In this document: piece after piece, positions 10,601-19,270 of the stretch
Numbering within the stretch: the stretch's first letter is position 1
Layout: each line of letters begins with the position of its first letter
From: [Phialemoniopsis] sp. UDSM-2020
Lineage: Eukaryota; Ascomycota; Sordariomycetes; Thyridiales; Thyridiaceae
Reading direction: 5' to 3'
DNA length: 64,000 nt
NCBI GenBank assembly: GCA_018873225.1
Contig: JAEILZ010000008.1
Location: forward strand, 1,736,001-1,800,000
Translations under genes and position numbers: made by a program
The notes under the pieces: generated by a model
Told to the model about the DNA's origin: nothing
Database searches by the model: none
What the model saw: only the letters and a program-made list of their open reading frames with translations

Positions 10601-11479
10601 AACTTCAGCTACCAGCCTGGTCCTGCCCGTTCTGCTCCTCGTCCCCCTATATTCAATTCCACTACGCCGGCTCCGTCTAATTTCTTCCAAAGGCATCCTG
10701 CGCCCCCGGCCCAAGCTTCTTCGTCTCGGATTACCACACCTGCTCCAGCTTTCAACATTAATACGCTGCCGAGCTCGTCCTCCTTGGGATCTGGCGGTTC
10801 TACCTTTGTTTTCGGAGCAGGGTCGAGTGGCGACCAGTCCTCCTCCACAGGGGCCAAGGACAAGGGAAAGGGCAAGGCAACGGACCAACCGGCTCCCCAG
10901 GGGAAGGCGAGGGAAGAACCAACTCCAATTTTCGGGTCGGCCATGGATGGTTTAGGATTGGACTTCGCTGTTGCTCCGAGATCGGCAGGTTCCAACCCGT
11001 TCGCCGTTTCGACGGAACATCTTGACGACACCCTCAGGACGCTGCAGCGTCAGATGAAGGAAGTCGTTTTTCAAGCTTCGGTGGGGTTCCGGAGACGGAA
11101 TAGGCTTGACGCCGGCGGACTACTCAACGGAGTGTGGCAAACTCTGTTGATTGAAGTGGCCCAGCTAGAGGCCGAGATCGACGATGGCCGACTGCATGGG
11201 ACGATGGCCGAGACAGAAGCAATTGTCAGAGACTTCATCGAGAGGTTTATCGACTTAATGGTTCCAGGCCTCAACAGAGATGATCCCGCGAGGGTATTTT
11301 ACCGCACCGTCATGGTAGAGGCGGTTCGCTACGTGGATTTCATTCCCAGCTTTGGCGAAGAAGTCGTGGGTATACCAGTCCAGACGGAGCAGACAGCCCA
11401 GCCGCAGCAGACGACCCAGCAGCAGGGGGCAGGCGAGGAGCTGGAGGACACAGAGTCTGAAGTGTCTGAGGAGGAGTGA
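7667..11479 (+). CDS. Orphan protein with four membrane segments and a long disordered Pro/Ser/acidic region
   Basis: Not recognised. A single 1270-residue frame with no evident intron. Four hydrophobic segments (about 33-47, 55-73, 77-97 and 101-121) sit at the N-terminus. A basic, helical, probably coiled-coil region follows (about 125-320). Residues 370-1090 look disordered: three 23-residue repeats starting EERGPDTA, an Asp-rich run, long Pro/Ser/Ala stretches, and a 17-residue acidic motif (PIDLDDLNAADGI core) occurring twice 52 residues apart. A few FG pairs (PFFGGG, FVFGAG, PIFGSA) and a KDKGKGKA basic patch occur. A helical C-terminal block (about 1105-1215) ends in a Gln-rich and then acidic tail. 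Other in-frame Mets at residues 8 and 22 could be the start. It could be an envelope- or organelle-anchored scaffold, but no function should be assigned. The long clean frame and codon use support a real gene. Confidence 0.75.
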   Translation: MSQPSFTMANQSTIVLPFGLTMEPMEIEHQSEILLLITILIMVITFFRPETQRKSVVIVMGALTITIPLDILLRGVDDFVLAASWVLFLAHWCQLVLQVCMACILFPVSAFLVLLVPFLAFQEFKRFIRHIQSCFGDYVGRRMVNKGARRHMRLQLSAPRRMIEEDLKTIVPLLRRCVDLWKEVEQLKPQALQLFNEVPPTAGWYPREQFLNSCIPRGPRPLTRLATLEEHDAKHCGFDFRLPSVWEQFNHQIDVEVRRLNLEVEDLNAIYDRNHKIKVELQAEELQANKSIQKFKSFIKSREFEFDRMATPDFFRKGPVPRVNPSTQPPKKTDFSKFETPQFAKMVKAWPTNRPAQPPVDEEVVPPSQEERGPDTAHTSGNPSTEPSTSDHEERGPDTAHTSNEPSTVSSTSDHEERGPDTAPTSGPDSGDDDQKKDDKDHHGDGGDDDDDDNDDGNDDDPASGAVMEVPIKAQESASGPLSCLPVLTEAVQPSPTVQVSPPSPSTPIRADTPPLPPLPSSSPFPPTPVVDPVPTPAPVPAPQRALQGSLFDHVPELRSMIAPSSMPTSAGPPPPLPSSWLPAPVAPTTPADSPFASGSVAADASSTPTQALSTGLPVTPALPSSLPFPPTPEVAPAPTQETHQVLFPDIAGWTSRPDRSALTASSFSLPPVPYSSLPATPEPGPSAASVDPAPVPTPAFALAPAPVSAPFFGGGNSAAVNTPVVTTQEAETALNAEVTETDVIMEDDQVDQPVQEAAEPDEPADSGIGDAMDDVQHEGQSSVAAAPENSSDATIQGVQNRQDDPMDGTHIAIQTRTGGSQDNEDDKDDDLAPIDLDDLNAADGIIVPSQPTAPPNPAQTTSTPGPFHAGAGGAQVDNDDDEIAPIDLDDLNAADGIVVPSLPATTPGPSQPAASALASSSGGQAVEDEGDDEDEEENVEMVDVILPPPQGGPSVVAAQPPLHQGPTPNQNAALQAINFSYQPGPARSAPRPPIFNSTTPAPSNFFQRHPAPPAQASSSRITTPAPAFNINTLPSSSSLGSGGSTFVFGAGSSGDQSSSTGAKDKGKGKATDQPAPQGKAREEPTPIFGSAMDGLGLDFAVAPRSAGSNPFAVSTEHLDDTLRTLQRQMKEVVFQASVGFRRRNRLDAGGLLNGVWQTLLIEVAQLEAEIDDGRLHGTMAETEAIVRDFIERFIDLMVPGLNRDDPARVFYRTVMVEAVRYVDFIPSFGEEVVGIPVQTEQTAQPQQTTQQQGAGEELEDTESEVSEEE
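8774..8960 (+). repeat. 69-bp tandem repeat inside the orphan gene
   Basis: Three in-frame units begin at 8774, 8843 and 8912, exactly 69 bp apart, and each encodes EERGPDTA followed by a Thr/Ser-rich spacer. The first two units are full length; the third diverges after about 35 bp into the Asp-rich stretch. The high nucleotide identity of the 5' half suggests recent tandem duplication. Confidence 0.85.
10163..10367 (+). repeat. Direct repeat (156-bp offset) encoding an acidic motif
   Basis: A segment of about 49 bp starting at 10163 recurs at 10319 with only a few changes; the offset of 156 bp equals 52 codons. Each copy encodes APIDLDDLNAADGI[IV]VPS. The sequence between copies is Pro/Gly-rich and poorly conserved, so the core motif is the conserved element. 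Confidence 0.85.
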
Positions 11480-13462
11480 ACAGCACCCAATGGAAGCTCG
11501 CGCCGTCTAACATTACGGTATGTTCACCAAACCTTCCAGTCATCCATGCCAAACGTGAGCTAACCTCTAATCTTCTCCGGAAGACGCGAGACATCCAACC
11601 ATTTGACACTGCCGACTGACAATGGATTTATACCTTAGTCAGCAGGACGGACTGAGCTATATTTTGGTCGTCCTTATCTATTCTGAGATGTCGGGTGGTG
11701 ACAAGCCAGCAACGAGGCCTCTGGTCTTTTATTGACTGGATTGCTGGGGAGTTTTTGGGTACAAATGGACTTGATTGATCCGTGAACTACCACATCAGAC
11801 ATCGAGTTTAGTACTCAACGCTTGGCGGTTGTGCGGCGATGGAGGGGCTTGGTCTTAATTGACCGAGCATCTATGCACATTCAGTTGCGACTGGTATTGA
11901 CTTATCGGAAGCATCACGTCAGTTTACTTGTCACAAACTCTTCCTTTGGCGGCTGTATCTCAATGAGGGGCCTCGGACTTGATTGACCGAGCATTGTGGT
12001 ACACTTGAGCTGAAATGGTCTTAGCTGACCGAGAAGGCTACGCTATACACATACTTTTCAGACGGACTTGGGACGGTTGGTAATCATTGGGCTGTTGGAT
12101 GGAGTACTGCAATGTTGTTACTGAAATACCTAAGTGGCTGGTCCACAGTTCTGACTTCTAATAACAACTTCTCTATGCAATTATACGTGGTGACCCTCAA
12201 CACAGGGCTAAATACATACTGGGCTTTCAATCAATGCGTGCGGGCTTCTCCTGAAGCGGTTGAAATAAAAGAACTAAAGTTGTCAAAATAGATTCCAAGC
12301 AAGTCTTTATTTAGAACACCGGCTGCTTTATCACTCAAGACTATATTTATTGTGCTCGAGACTCCTGAGGTTCGTGTAATCATTATATGCGAGGATCTCG
12401 AGAGAATTTTAAGATCATACACAGATAAGACGACTCAGCATGAGGACTAATTGATTAGCACGATCGTGCATACGCCTTTAAAGTCTTTAAAGAGTCCGGA
12501 ACATCTTTTCGGGACAAGCTTTACTTGTCTAGTTAATGTTTAAGACAGAGTTATCTTTATATCAGTACTAAAGGAAGGAAAAGGAAAGAAAAGTCGCCAT
12601 TGTAAGCACAACACAATTACTTGATTGTGCAGTCATGTATCAGGAGTAAATACCTTGAAAAGTAGGATAACCCAGCATCACATGTTTTTTCTCGATCCTA
12701 TCAACGGCATTTAAGGGATGAAGCCTCCAAATAGTTTCGTCAACCTGGATAGCGGCTATATTTCAACAACGTGCTACTGAACGTTGCAAAACAGCTTATG
12801 AACATGAAATTAGTCATTGTGTATTCCGCTTGAGTCAAATTGGTATGCGCAAATGGCCTCCTATATGACTACTACTGCCGCTTTCTTGGCGGATGTTGTC
12901 GGCTTTCTCCCGTCAAGCAATCGATATCTCATGAAAGAACTTCTTAAGCAAAGGATCTTCATTTTAGATGTATATGTAACAGCTTCAAGTACAACTTACA
13001 TACTCTTGCCGAGGCTATTGCATAGCCCTCGAAGGACTACCTCCGTACAAGATTGAACTCACAACTCACCTATTGTCATATATCCTAGATAGACTATTGA
13101 GGTGGCTTACAATAGGTCACGCCCGCGAGCACGGCCCAAGGGAAGCTAAGTCATCGCAAAGGTGAGAACCTCTTCAAAATACACAATGCCATCACAATCT
13201 GAGAATGAGCTGAGAAGCTCAATTAGAGTCCTCAGTACCGCCCACAACTATATATCCAAACTACTTTTCAGAATTGAAATCTTCCCACCTGAGTTCCTCA
13301 CACTCTTCAAACAAGGAACATTGAACTTCGAAAGATTCCTCAATCTCTCTTTTAACCAAGAGCGTTGACGTTAACAACAAACCAGACAACCAGATTTCCA
13401 CCGCCTTTCCTCCCAACTGTCTTTTCTCTCTTCCTTCTTCTCCCACCAGCCATCAGACCAAG
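11480..13462. other. Gene-poor AT-rich region
   Basis: About 2 kb without a supported gene. It holds degenerate direct repeats (11767-12036) and an AT-rich stretch (about 12120-13100) with only short open frames (12231-12422 minus, 12817-13056 plus). A purine tract runs at about 12569-12592. Composition differs from the coding neighbourhood and could mark a decayed repeat, but no terminal repeats or transposase/reverse-transcriptase similarity can be read. Confidence 0.55.
11767..12036 (+). repeat. Degenerate direct repeats
   Basis: Four copies of a diverged unit of about 20 bp (consensus GGNCTTNATTGACCGAGCAT) begin near 11767, 11851, 11975 and 12017. The copies at 11821-11870 and 11946-11995 extend to about 50 bp, sharing TTGGCGG, ATGGAGGGG-like and GATTGACCGAGCAT blocks. 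Spacing is irregular. Origin unknown. Confidence 0.6.
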
Positions 13463-13933
13463 ATGGCTCCGATCCGCTCCGCCACTCCCTCCCGCCGCGC
13501 TTCGCCTATCCGCCGCGGCGGCTCAGACCCTCTCAGAGTGGTCCGGGGCCGCCCGGCGGTGAAGAAGCCGGCCAAGAAATCCTCCCCGTTTGTGCTGACT
13601 CCTAACGCCAAACTGGAGGTCGAACGTTCGATTGATGCGCAGAAAGAGGCAGCTGAGCTCGCCAGTGCCCTCGGAAAGCTGTCCGTCCTGGATTACGACC
13701 AGGAGATGGAGATCGACCCGCCGACCATCGAGGAAGTCACTTCGATGATGTCGGAGATGACGCTAGATACGACAGACGTCGACTTAGCCGCCGAGATGGG
13801 ATCTCGATGTTCGTTGGAGCCTTCATTCTCCAACATCGTCGAGACGTACGCGGAGGAGCTCTTGCGGGATCGTACCCGCGGGACTTCTGTGTCAGTGCTG
13901 GCGCAGCCCGAGGACCTTATGGACTTGGACTGA
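13463..13933 (+). CDS. Small orphan protein, basic N-terminus and acidic C-terminus
   Basis: Not recognised. 156 residues in one exon. Residues 1-45 are strongly basic with SPIRR and RGRP-like elements and two Lys-rich pairs (VKKPAKKSS), which could act as a nuclear signal or nucleic-acid contact. Residues 50-156 are acidic, Met/Glu/Asp-rich and likely helical, ending in EDLMDLD. The GC-rich coding composition stands out against the AT-rich DNA upstream, and a CT-rich leader (13390-13450) directly precedes the ATG, as in many fungal promoters. An upstream frame starting at 13162 stops before this gene. Real gene likely; function unknown. Confidence 0.6.
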   Translation: MAPIRSATPSRRASPIRRGGSDPLRVVRGRPAVKKPAKKSSPFVLTPNAKLEVERSIDAQKEAAELASALGKLSVLDYDQEMEIDPPTIEEVTSMMSEMTLDTTDVDLAAEMGSRCSLEPSFSNIVETYAEELLRDRTRGTSVSVLAQPEDLMDLD

Positions 13934-14542
13934 AGCCGGCAGCGGTGGAGGCCGTAGGCCTGGGACAGGTAATCCTTGACCCATCATCCACTGCTCTCTA
14001 GACTTCCGAGTAAGTTCCCCTTGCCCTGACTCTTGGTGGCATGTTGCCGGCCCTTCAGGGGCTCGCCATATTGCCATCTTGACAAGGGCGGGAGGACTTC
14101 TTATGAAGGACGGGGAATGACAAGTCGAGCTCCGGATCTTGGTCGTATCCAGAGGTGTGGTGGTTCGACTCCACCCACCAGACCTACACCTTCGTAAGCC
14201 CAGTACTTCGGAGATGTTCTGGCCCAGGGAATGTCTTGTTGGAGTAAGTTCCGCCGGAAACTTGTGGTTATTGCCAAGTTACTGATCATGATTGTCCGAA
14301 TAGTAGTGCTGAGAGGAGTGTGTACGAGAGAGAACCAAGGGCTGGTCCCTTGAGGGGGTATTAACAACATTGTTCACGACTTCGAAGCTGGGCCTGAGGG
14401 CAGTTTTGATAAATTAATGTTCAATACCGCCACCTCCACAAGTCACATCCCCGACAGCGCCTTCTACCTAGTCCTGCAAGAAGCGAAGACGGACCCGAGC
14501 CACTTCCTGAGCCACTTGATATCCCGTCTTTTTCGTCGCGGT
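13934..14542. other. Intergenic, convergent 3' ends
   Basis: About 600 bp between the small orphan gene and the 3' end of Atg14. It holds a tRNA T-arm-like hairpin at 14159-14175 with no acceptable 5' half. No gene is supported. Confidence 0.55.
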
Positions 14543-16126
14543 CTACCGACTCTTCAACTTTGTCCACCCACTCGTCCCAGAGTTTCTCGTCTTCTCGGAG
14601 CTCGGCTCGACGCGAGGTAGAAAAGCCCCTTCGACCGCAGAGGCATCCAAGGCAGTCCTGACTGTGGCCAGACTCTCGACTCCGAACGTCGTACCGTCAG
14701 ACGCATTGCGGTTGTGTCCCTTAGCAGACACTCCAGCCTCCGCTCGATCCTCCACAGCCCAAGCATCATCATCCAGCATCTCCCAGTCGGGCATGGGCGC
14801 CTCGCTATTCAGCTTGCTCTTCATCCAATCGCACAACATCTTAGGATTGTGAATCTTGAAGGAGCGCGTCACGTTATCAGTCAGGAAATCGTGCGCAGTG
14901 CCGTGGGCCTGCCGACCCATCAGAGAACCGGCAGCGTTCAAATCGTCGACGCCACCATCATCCAGCTTGTTTTTTGGCGACGATGATCCCGAGGACGTCG
15001 AGAAAATCCGGCCCGCGGGGTTGCTGTGCAGCTGATTCCCAATCAACAAATTATAGAGATTGCGACCCATGCTGGCAACGTCTTCATACGACTTCCTCTC
15101 TCCGATCGGAACCCCTTGGGAGCAGCAAGCCCAAGCAATGTCATAAGCCAGCAAAGCCACACCTTCCATGAACATGAGATACGCCTGGGGATCCTCTTTG
15201 GAAAGGAGCGGCAGGGGCTTTTCGATAAAGAGGGGGCGAGGTCGATGCATCACCTGCCGGGACTCTGTTGTCGGGGCTTGAAGAGATGGTGTACCTGGAA
15301 AGGGCACCTCTCCGTGTGAATAGGACGATGATAACGAGAAGATCGTGGGTCGCGGATAATCTGGATGGGGCAGAGTTATCTCGGCAGGCAGACGAATTGC
15401 CAGATAATGGGATGCAAGCATCAGGATATGCGTCATGTGCGACAACGACGTCGATATCGACTCGGGGGATAGGGCTATTTCGGTGTGTTAGCAACGGCAT
15501 TGAATGCAGACGAGAAGAGGACAAGCCATACTGTTCAAGGAGCTCATATCAGGAATCTCGACACCTCCCACCTCATACCCATACCGACTCGACGTGCCCT
15601 TCTTCAAGCGACGAAGTCCGTAGAGCCTTGCAGCCTCCATGCACAAGAAGCCTCTTGTTGCTGCCATGCTATCATAGCTCCTATTCCACTTGAATGAGAT
15701 CATGCCGATGGACCTCTCCACGTCCTCCACTTGCCGCGCTCGCCGCGCCGCGATACCACTCGAGGCGGACGCAAGATCGGATTTCCGCCGGGCAATCAGT
15801 CTCTTCTTTCTCTCGATGTCCTCTCGAGCCGCTTCCACCTCGGCTTTTAGCCTGTCAGCCTGCGCGATGATCTCGTCTGTTCGCCTGACCGCCTGTTGCT
15901 GCTCGCTTCTCCAATCGTCTAAACGGATACGCTGGGCGGAAGGCGAGCAATTCGAATTCGACTCGCTGATCAGGAGCGCCTCCACCTGCTTTTCGAGAGC
16001 CTCATTCTCGATCAGGGTTCGCGCATGCGCCAGTCGCTTGTCGTAGAGCTTATTCCTCGCGTCTACTGTACACAAGAACGGCAAGCGTTGCGCCTGATGC
16101 TGGCGACCGCATATATCGCAGTTCAT
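14543..16126 (-). CDS. atg14: Autophagy protein Atg14 (UVRAG/Barkor family)
   Basis: Subunit that directs the Vps34-Vps15-Atg6 PI3-kinase to the pre-autophagosomal site (complex I). Minus-strand exons are 16126-15532 and 15474-14543, with a 57-nt intron (donor GTATGG, branch GCTAAC, acceptor ATAG) that fuses ...SSLNT to LSPES; 508 residues. The N-terminus carries a CxxC pair (C3, C6) and a further Cys at 19 in the pattern CDICGRQHQAQRLPFLC, typical of Atg14/Barkor. A coiled coil follows (about 45-140). The C-terminal part has the family block ITLPHPDYPRPTIF and a conserved DPQAYLMFMEGVALLAYDIA helix. The Cys motif favours Atg14 over Vps38; in filamentous fungi this protein is often named UV radiation resistance protein/Atg14. 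The Ser-rich, SR-containing C-terminus is divergent. Confidence 0.88.
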
Positions 16127-17170
16127 GCTGGTTCGGGCTGGCGCTTGGGCGAAGTGTCGGTCGCGCTCCCGTTCGTATGCTGGTGCTGGATGCCTTCAGT
16201 GATGCGCCCTTGACCCGCCCAGTCTCATCGCTAGTCTTCTGCAACGGCTTTAGACTTGCGATATCTTCGTTCACAAAAACCTTCTCATATCAAGAGTTTG
16301 ACAACTAGAAGCAGCGAGGTTGGGATGTCGGTGTTCTATGGCGGCATTGCAAACCACGAGAGCGAGGCTGAATCATGTTTGAAGATGCAGCCTTCAACCA
16401 TGGAGTGTCGTCACAGGGCCGCTGATAAGGCGGCTTATCAGCAGCTGACCCTCCTGTCGCTGGCACCTGATCCACTTCAGAGCTGGCCTGCCGCCTTCAC
16501 CTGCACGACAGGCAGCCACCCCCGATCTTAAGTCCTCCTCACTCACAGTCACGAAATACGTGGAAATGAGTGATGAGGTCTCTGCCGAAAGAAAAAGCAG
16601 ACCCCACAAGGCTGGAGTTGAGGCTTGTATTTCGGTGGATCGACCTTTCCTAACGAGAATCTCAAAAACACGCTGCATCGGAAGAAGGCTGGAAGCTGGC
16701 AAGCCGGGTGCTGCAACTTAAACCCCACTGACACGACACGACACAGCTTGATACCATATTTGGAGCTCATCAATTGTCCATTCATCTGTACATGGCCCTT
16801 TGGGCAGCAATGCTTTGCACTTTAGATCTCGTCGAATCAACTCATCGGACCCCGCGAACTCACATCCCGTGCTGTCTTTGTTCTCCGGAGACATCTTCGG
16901 GCCAGTAGAAGTGCCAGCGCGACAAATCCTGTGGATCGCATCACCACTTCATTTCACCACCGCATTTATTGGCGACTTTTTTCCCCTGCCATTTCTTCAT
17001 TTCACACCCGTTCTTACCAACGGGACAGCTACACGTCTAGCACACTGCAACACGAGCTGCTGACGTACCTGGAATCGCATTCCGCGGTCAGATTTAAGAT
17101 CTGGAAGGGAGCGCATTGTATCAGGTATAACCAAGCTTCTGCTTAGACTCGACGCGATCCCTGGGCGATA
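16127..17170. other. Intergenic promoter region between atg14 and the SPxK-repeat gene
   Basis: About 1 kb between divergent starts. Only short unrecognised frames are present, on both strands. No RNA gene or repeat seen. Confidence 0.55.
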
Positions 17171-18009
17171 ATGGCGACAAACTCTCCACCCATCCCGGAC
17201 CTTTCCCAAACCCAGTCCACTCAATCACCCACCAAATCACCTCCCAAGTCGCCATCTAAATCACCTCCCAAGTCACCTATCAAATCGCCTTTGAAGTCTC
17301 CCATCAAGACTCTGACCCAAGAATATCCGGATTCACCCACTATAACACCGCAATTAGAGCCGCCATTTGAAGAACCATTAGACCAAGTCCACGACGAACC
17401 AGACACCATGGCTTCGGACAGCCGATCCGAACAAGGTCAGCAACTCCGTTCACAGGTGAGGACTCCGGACCCTCAAATTCGACGTAGCCAAGCAGGCGGC
17501 CAGACGAATGGCCTGAGGGCCAACGTACAGACCACGCCCAGCACCCCTGGTCATCTGCCTCCCTTCGACTGGGAAGATCTCGAATCGCGATATGAGCAAG
17601 CCCTTGCCGATGCAAATGAGCATGACAAGGAATTGCTCGAGGAATTCGAAAGGCTTGTCAAGGTTGGCATCGATCTTTTCTTGCCAGCAAATACTTTCAA
17701 TGTTAACAAGCGTCACAGTACTTTAGTGTTTGGGCTTCGGCTGCTTCTGCGCATGACAACGAACGTGCAGTGAAGCGGTAAGTCACCTCACATCACTACC
17801 TCCGAATTTCCCTGCTAACCCCCCAAAGGCTTCAAACGCGCGAAAGGTTTGTCAGGATCTCTGAACAAAGCCTCGATCAGAGGAAACGACATTGTACGTG
17901 CTACGTTGCCCGATATCTATCCGTGAAGTGAACTGCAAATTGACAAAACCCAGTGACCGAAGTTGTTCGCGCCTTCCAAAGCGCACTTGCTCTGCTGAGT
18001 CAACATTAG
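17171..18009 (+). CDS. Small conserved-looking protein with seven tandem SPxK units
   Basis: Function not known. Exons 17171-17662, 17719-17777, 17829-17893 and 17954-18009 give 223 residues. Donors are GTTGGC, GTAAGT and GTACGT; acceptors are CACAG, AAAG and CCAG; branch points GTTAAC and GCTAAC are visible for the first two introns. Residues 19-46 are seven uninterrupted S-P-x-K tetrapeptides, each a full CDK consensus site, encoded by a 12-nt repeat. The middle (55-135) is polar and disordered. The C-terminal 90 residues look like a folded helical domain: FDWEDLESRYEQAL, then YFSVWASAASAHDNERAVKR, then an RFVRISEQSLDQRK helix ending AFQSALALLSQH. Splicing is needed to join these blocks, which supports the model. 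Likely nuclear or cell-cycle regulated, by inference only. Confidence 0.8.
17225..17308 (+). repeat. 12-nt coding minisatellite (SPxK x7)
   Basis: Seven in-frame 12-nt units of consensus TC(A/G/T)CCNNNNAA(A/G), with no interruption. Third positions vary between units while S, P and K stay fixed, so the protein motif appears to be maintained by selection. Confidence 0.85.
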
Positions 18010-18622
18010 CCTTGACCTGGCTTCTTCAATCACTCGAATGTGGGATATGGGCGTTCAAGATGTTGGAGACACGTTGCAATGACTTGAGACTAGTTGGCGA
18101 ACCGGAAGTCGGCGGGTTGTGCTTGACATGAACTAATGACCTGATGAGCTACTGTATTACTAGAAGCAGGACAAGGCCTGCCGTCGTGATGACATTGGAG
18201 GGCCGATAATGAGATATGAGCTATGACTTCTACAATCCACCATGTAGTATTTGCTTTAGTGTTGGACTGAGTGAAAGCGACCCAGACCTTACCTCGAGTC
18301 ACTTCACCTGATCAATAGTTTACATAGGGAGAAAACATCTCACTGCTTCAGTACTTTCGTAATTGATACCACGGAATCTATCTACTGTCCATGAGTTACA
18401 CCCGTTGCGCCTCTCCTCGTGGTCAGTGCCTGGGGGCCTGGGGCCCCACGTGATAGCGTGTTTAAGTGCTATGAGCACCCCCGAAAAAAAAAATTGGAGG
18501 TAACACGCTCCAAAGCTCACTCCTATTGATTACCACGACTATCAAAAGAGAACCTGGCACTGCCTGTCAACCAGACCTCGTCATGGTGGTGACCAACCAA
18601 ATTATATTGCAAGACCGCGGCG
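18010..18622. other. Intergenic between two plus-strand genes
   Basis: About 600 bp. It carries a TGGGGCCCCA palindrome (18439-18448) overlapping a CACGTG E-box (18447-18452), about 175 bp upstream of the next ATG, then an A-run at 18485-18493. No gene supported. Confidence 0.55.
18439..18452. promoter_or_regulatory. GGGGCCCC palindrome overlapping an E-box
   Basis: The perfect 10-bp palindrome TGGGGCCCCA shares two bases with CACGTG, the core site of bHLH factors (Cbf1 or sterol-regulatory type in fungi). Its position, about 175 bp before the DUF3807-like gene, suggests a promoter element; no direct evidence of use. Confidence 0.35.
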
Positions 18623-19270
18623 ATGGCCCCTTTTGAGGTCCCGCAGGTGACCCAGGTTAGAACTGCCCAGGTATAGCTTCATCCACGGACTTCTGCTGAC
18701 CTTTGACTACTACAGGGCGATTTTCTTCACTTCCAGGAGACACATTTCTCCGCGGACGCGCTCACAAGCTTCGGATCGCAATTCCTGCGGCCGGCTCATG
18801 ACGCAGCCGATCAATACCCCGGTATCGAGACCGAATACTTGGACGAAGAGGATGATGGGCTTGGGTACTACGCCGACGGCGAGAAGCGGACGCTCACAGA
18901 CGAGCAGATCGCGATATTTCGCCATTCAGAGATTGAGGCCTTGAAGCGCGCGGCCAGAGCCAAGGCATCTCAGCTTCCTCACAGCCCTACAGAAGTCGAA
19001 CAGTCCCTAAATGGATCAGACAGGGAGGACGGCGAAGTGTTGAACCCAGCAACCCAGCCAGGAGCCCCCTCGTCCTCTAGAAAGAGGAAGAACCGAAAGA
19101 AGTCCTGGAAGAATAGACAGGCAGAGGAGAAGAAGCCTGACTTGCGGAAGAGGACATGGGATGTTGTCGACATGGGCCTGGAGAGTTTGGATTACGGCGA
19201 AGAGGAGTCTGCACCAAAGACGCGGACGAATCCATCCCAGCGTCGGCAAATCTCATACGATGATGGATGA
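18623..19270 (+). CDS. DUF3807-like protein
   Basis: Probable fungal DUF3807 family protein of unknown function. Exons 18623-18655 and 18716-19270 give 195 residues. An alternative donor (GTATAG at 18671) is also in frame and would add five residues. The conserved-looking part has GDFLHFQETHFS, then a DDGLGYYADGEKRTLTDEQI segment and an IFRHSEIEAL helix, the pattern I associate with this family. The C-terminal half is polar, with a basic SSRKRKNRKKSWKNR stretch that could be a nuclear signal, and an acidic end. The family name is from memory of the motif and is less certain than the gene itself. Confidence 0.72.

Noticed and set aside
12231..13056. Short AT-rich frames considered as transposon remnants
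   Set aside because: No terminal repeats, no target-site duplication and no transposase or reverse-transcriptase motif could be read.
14111..14184. tRNA-like element with a perfect T-arm (GGTGG, loop TTCGACT, CCACC)
   Set aside because: The 3' acceptor strand CACCAGA has no complementary 5' partner at the right distance, and no proper D-arm or anticodon stem-loop could be drawn, even allowing an intron.
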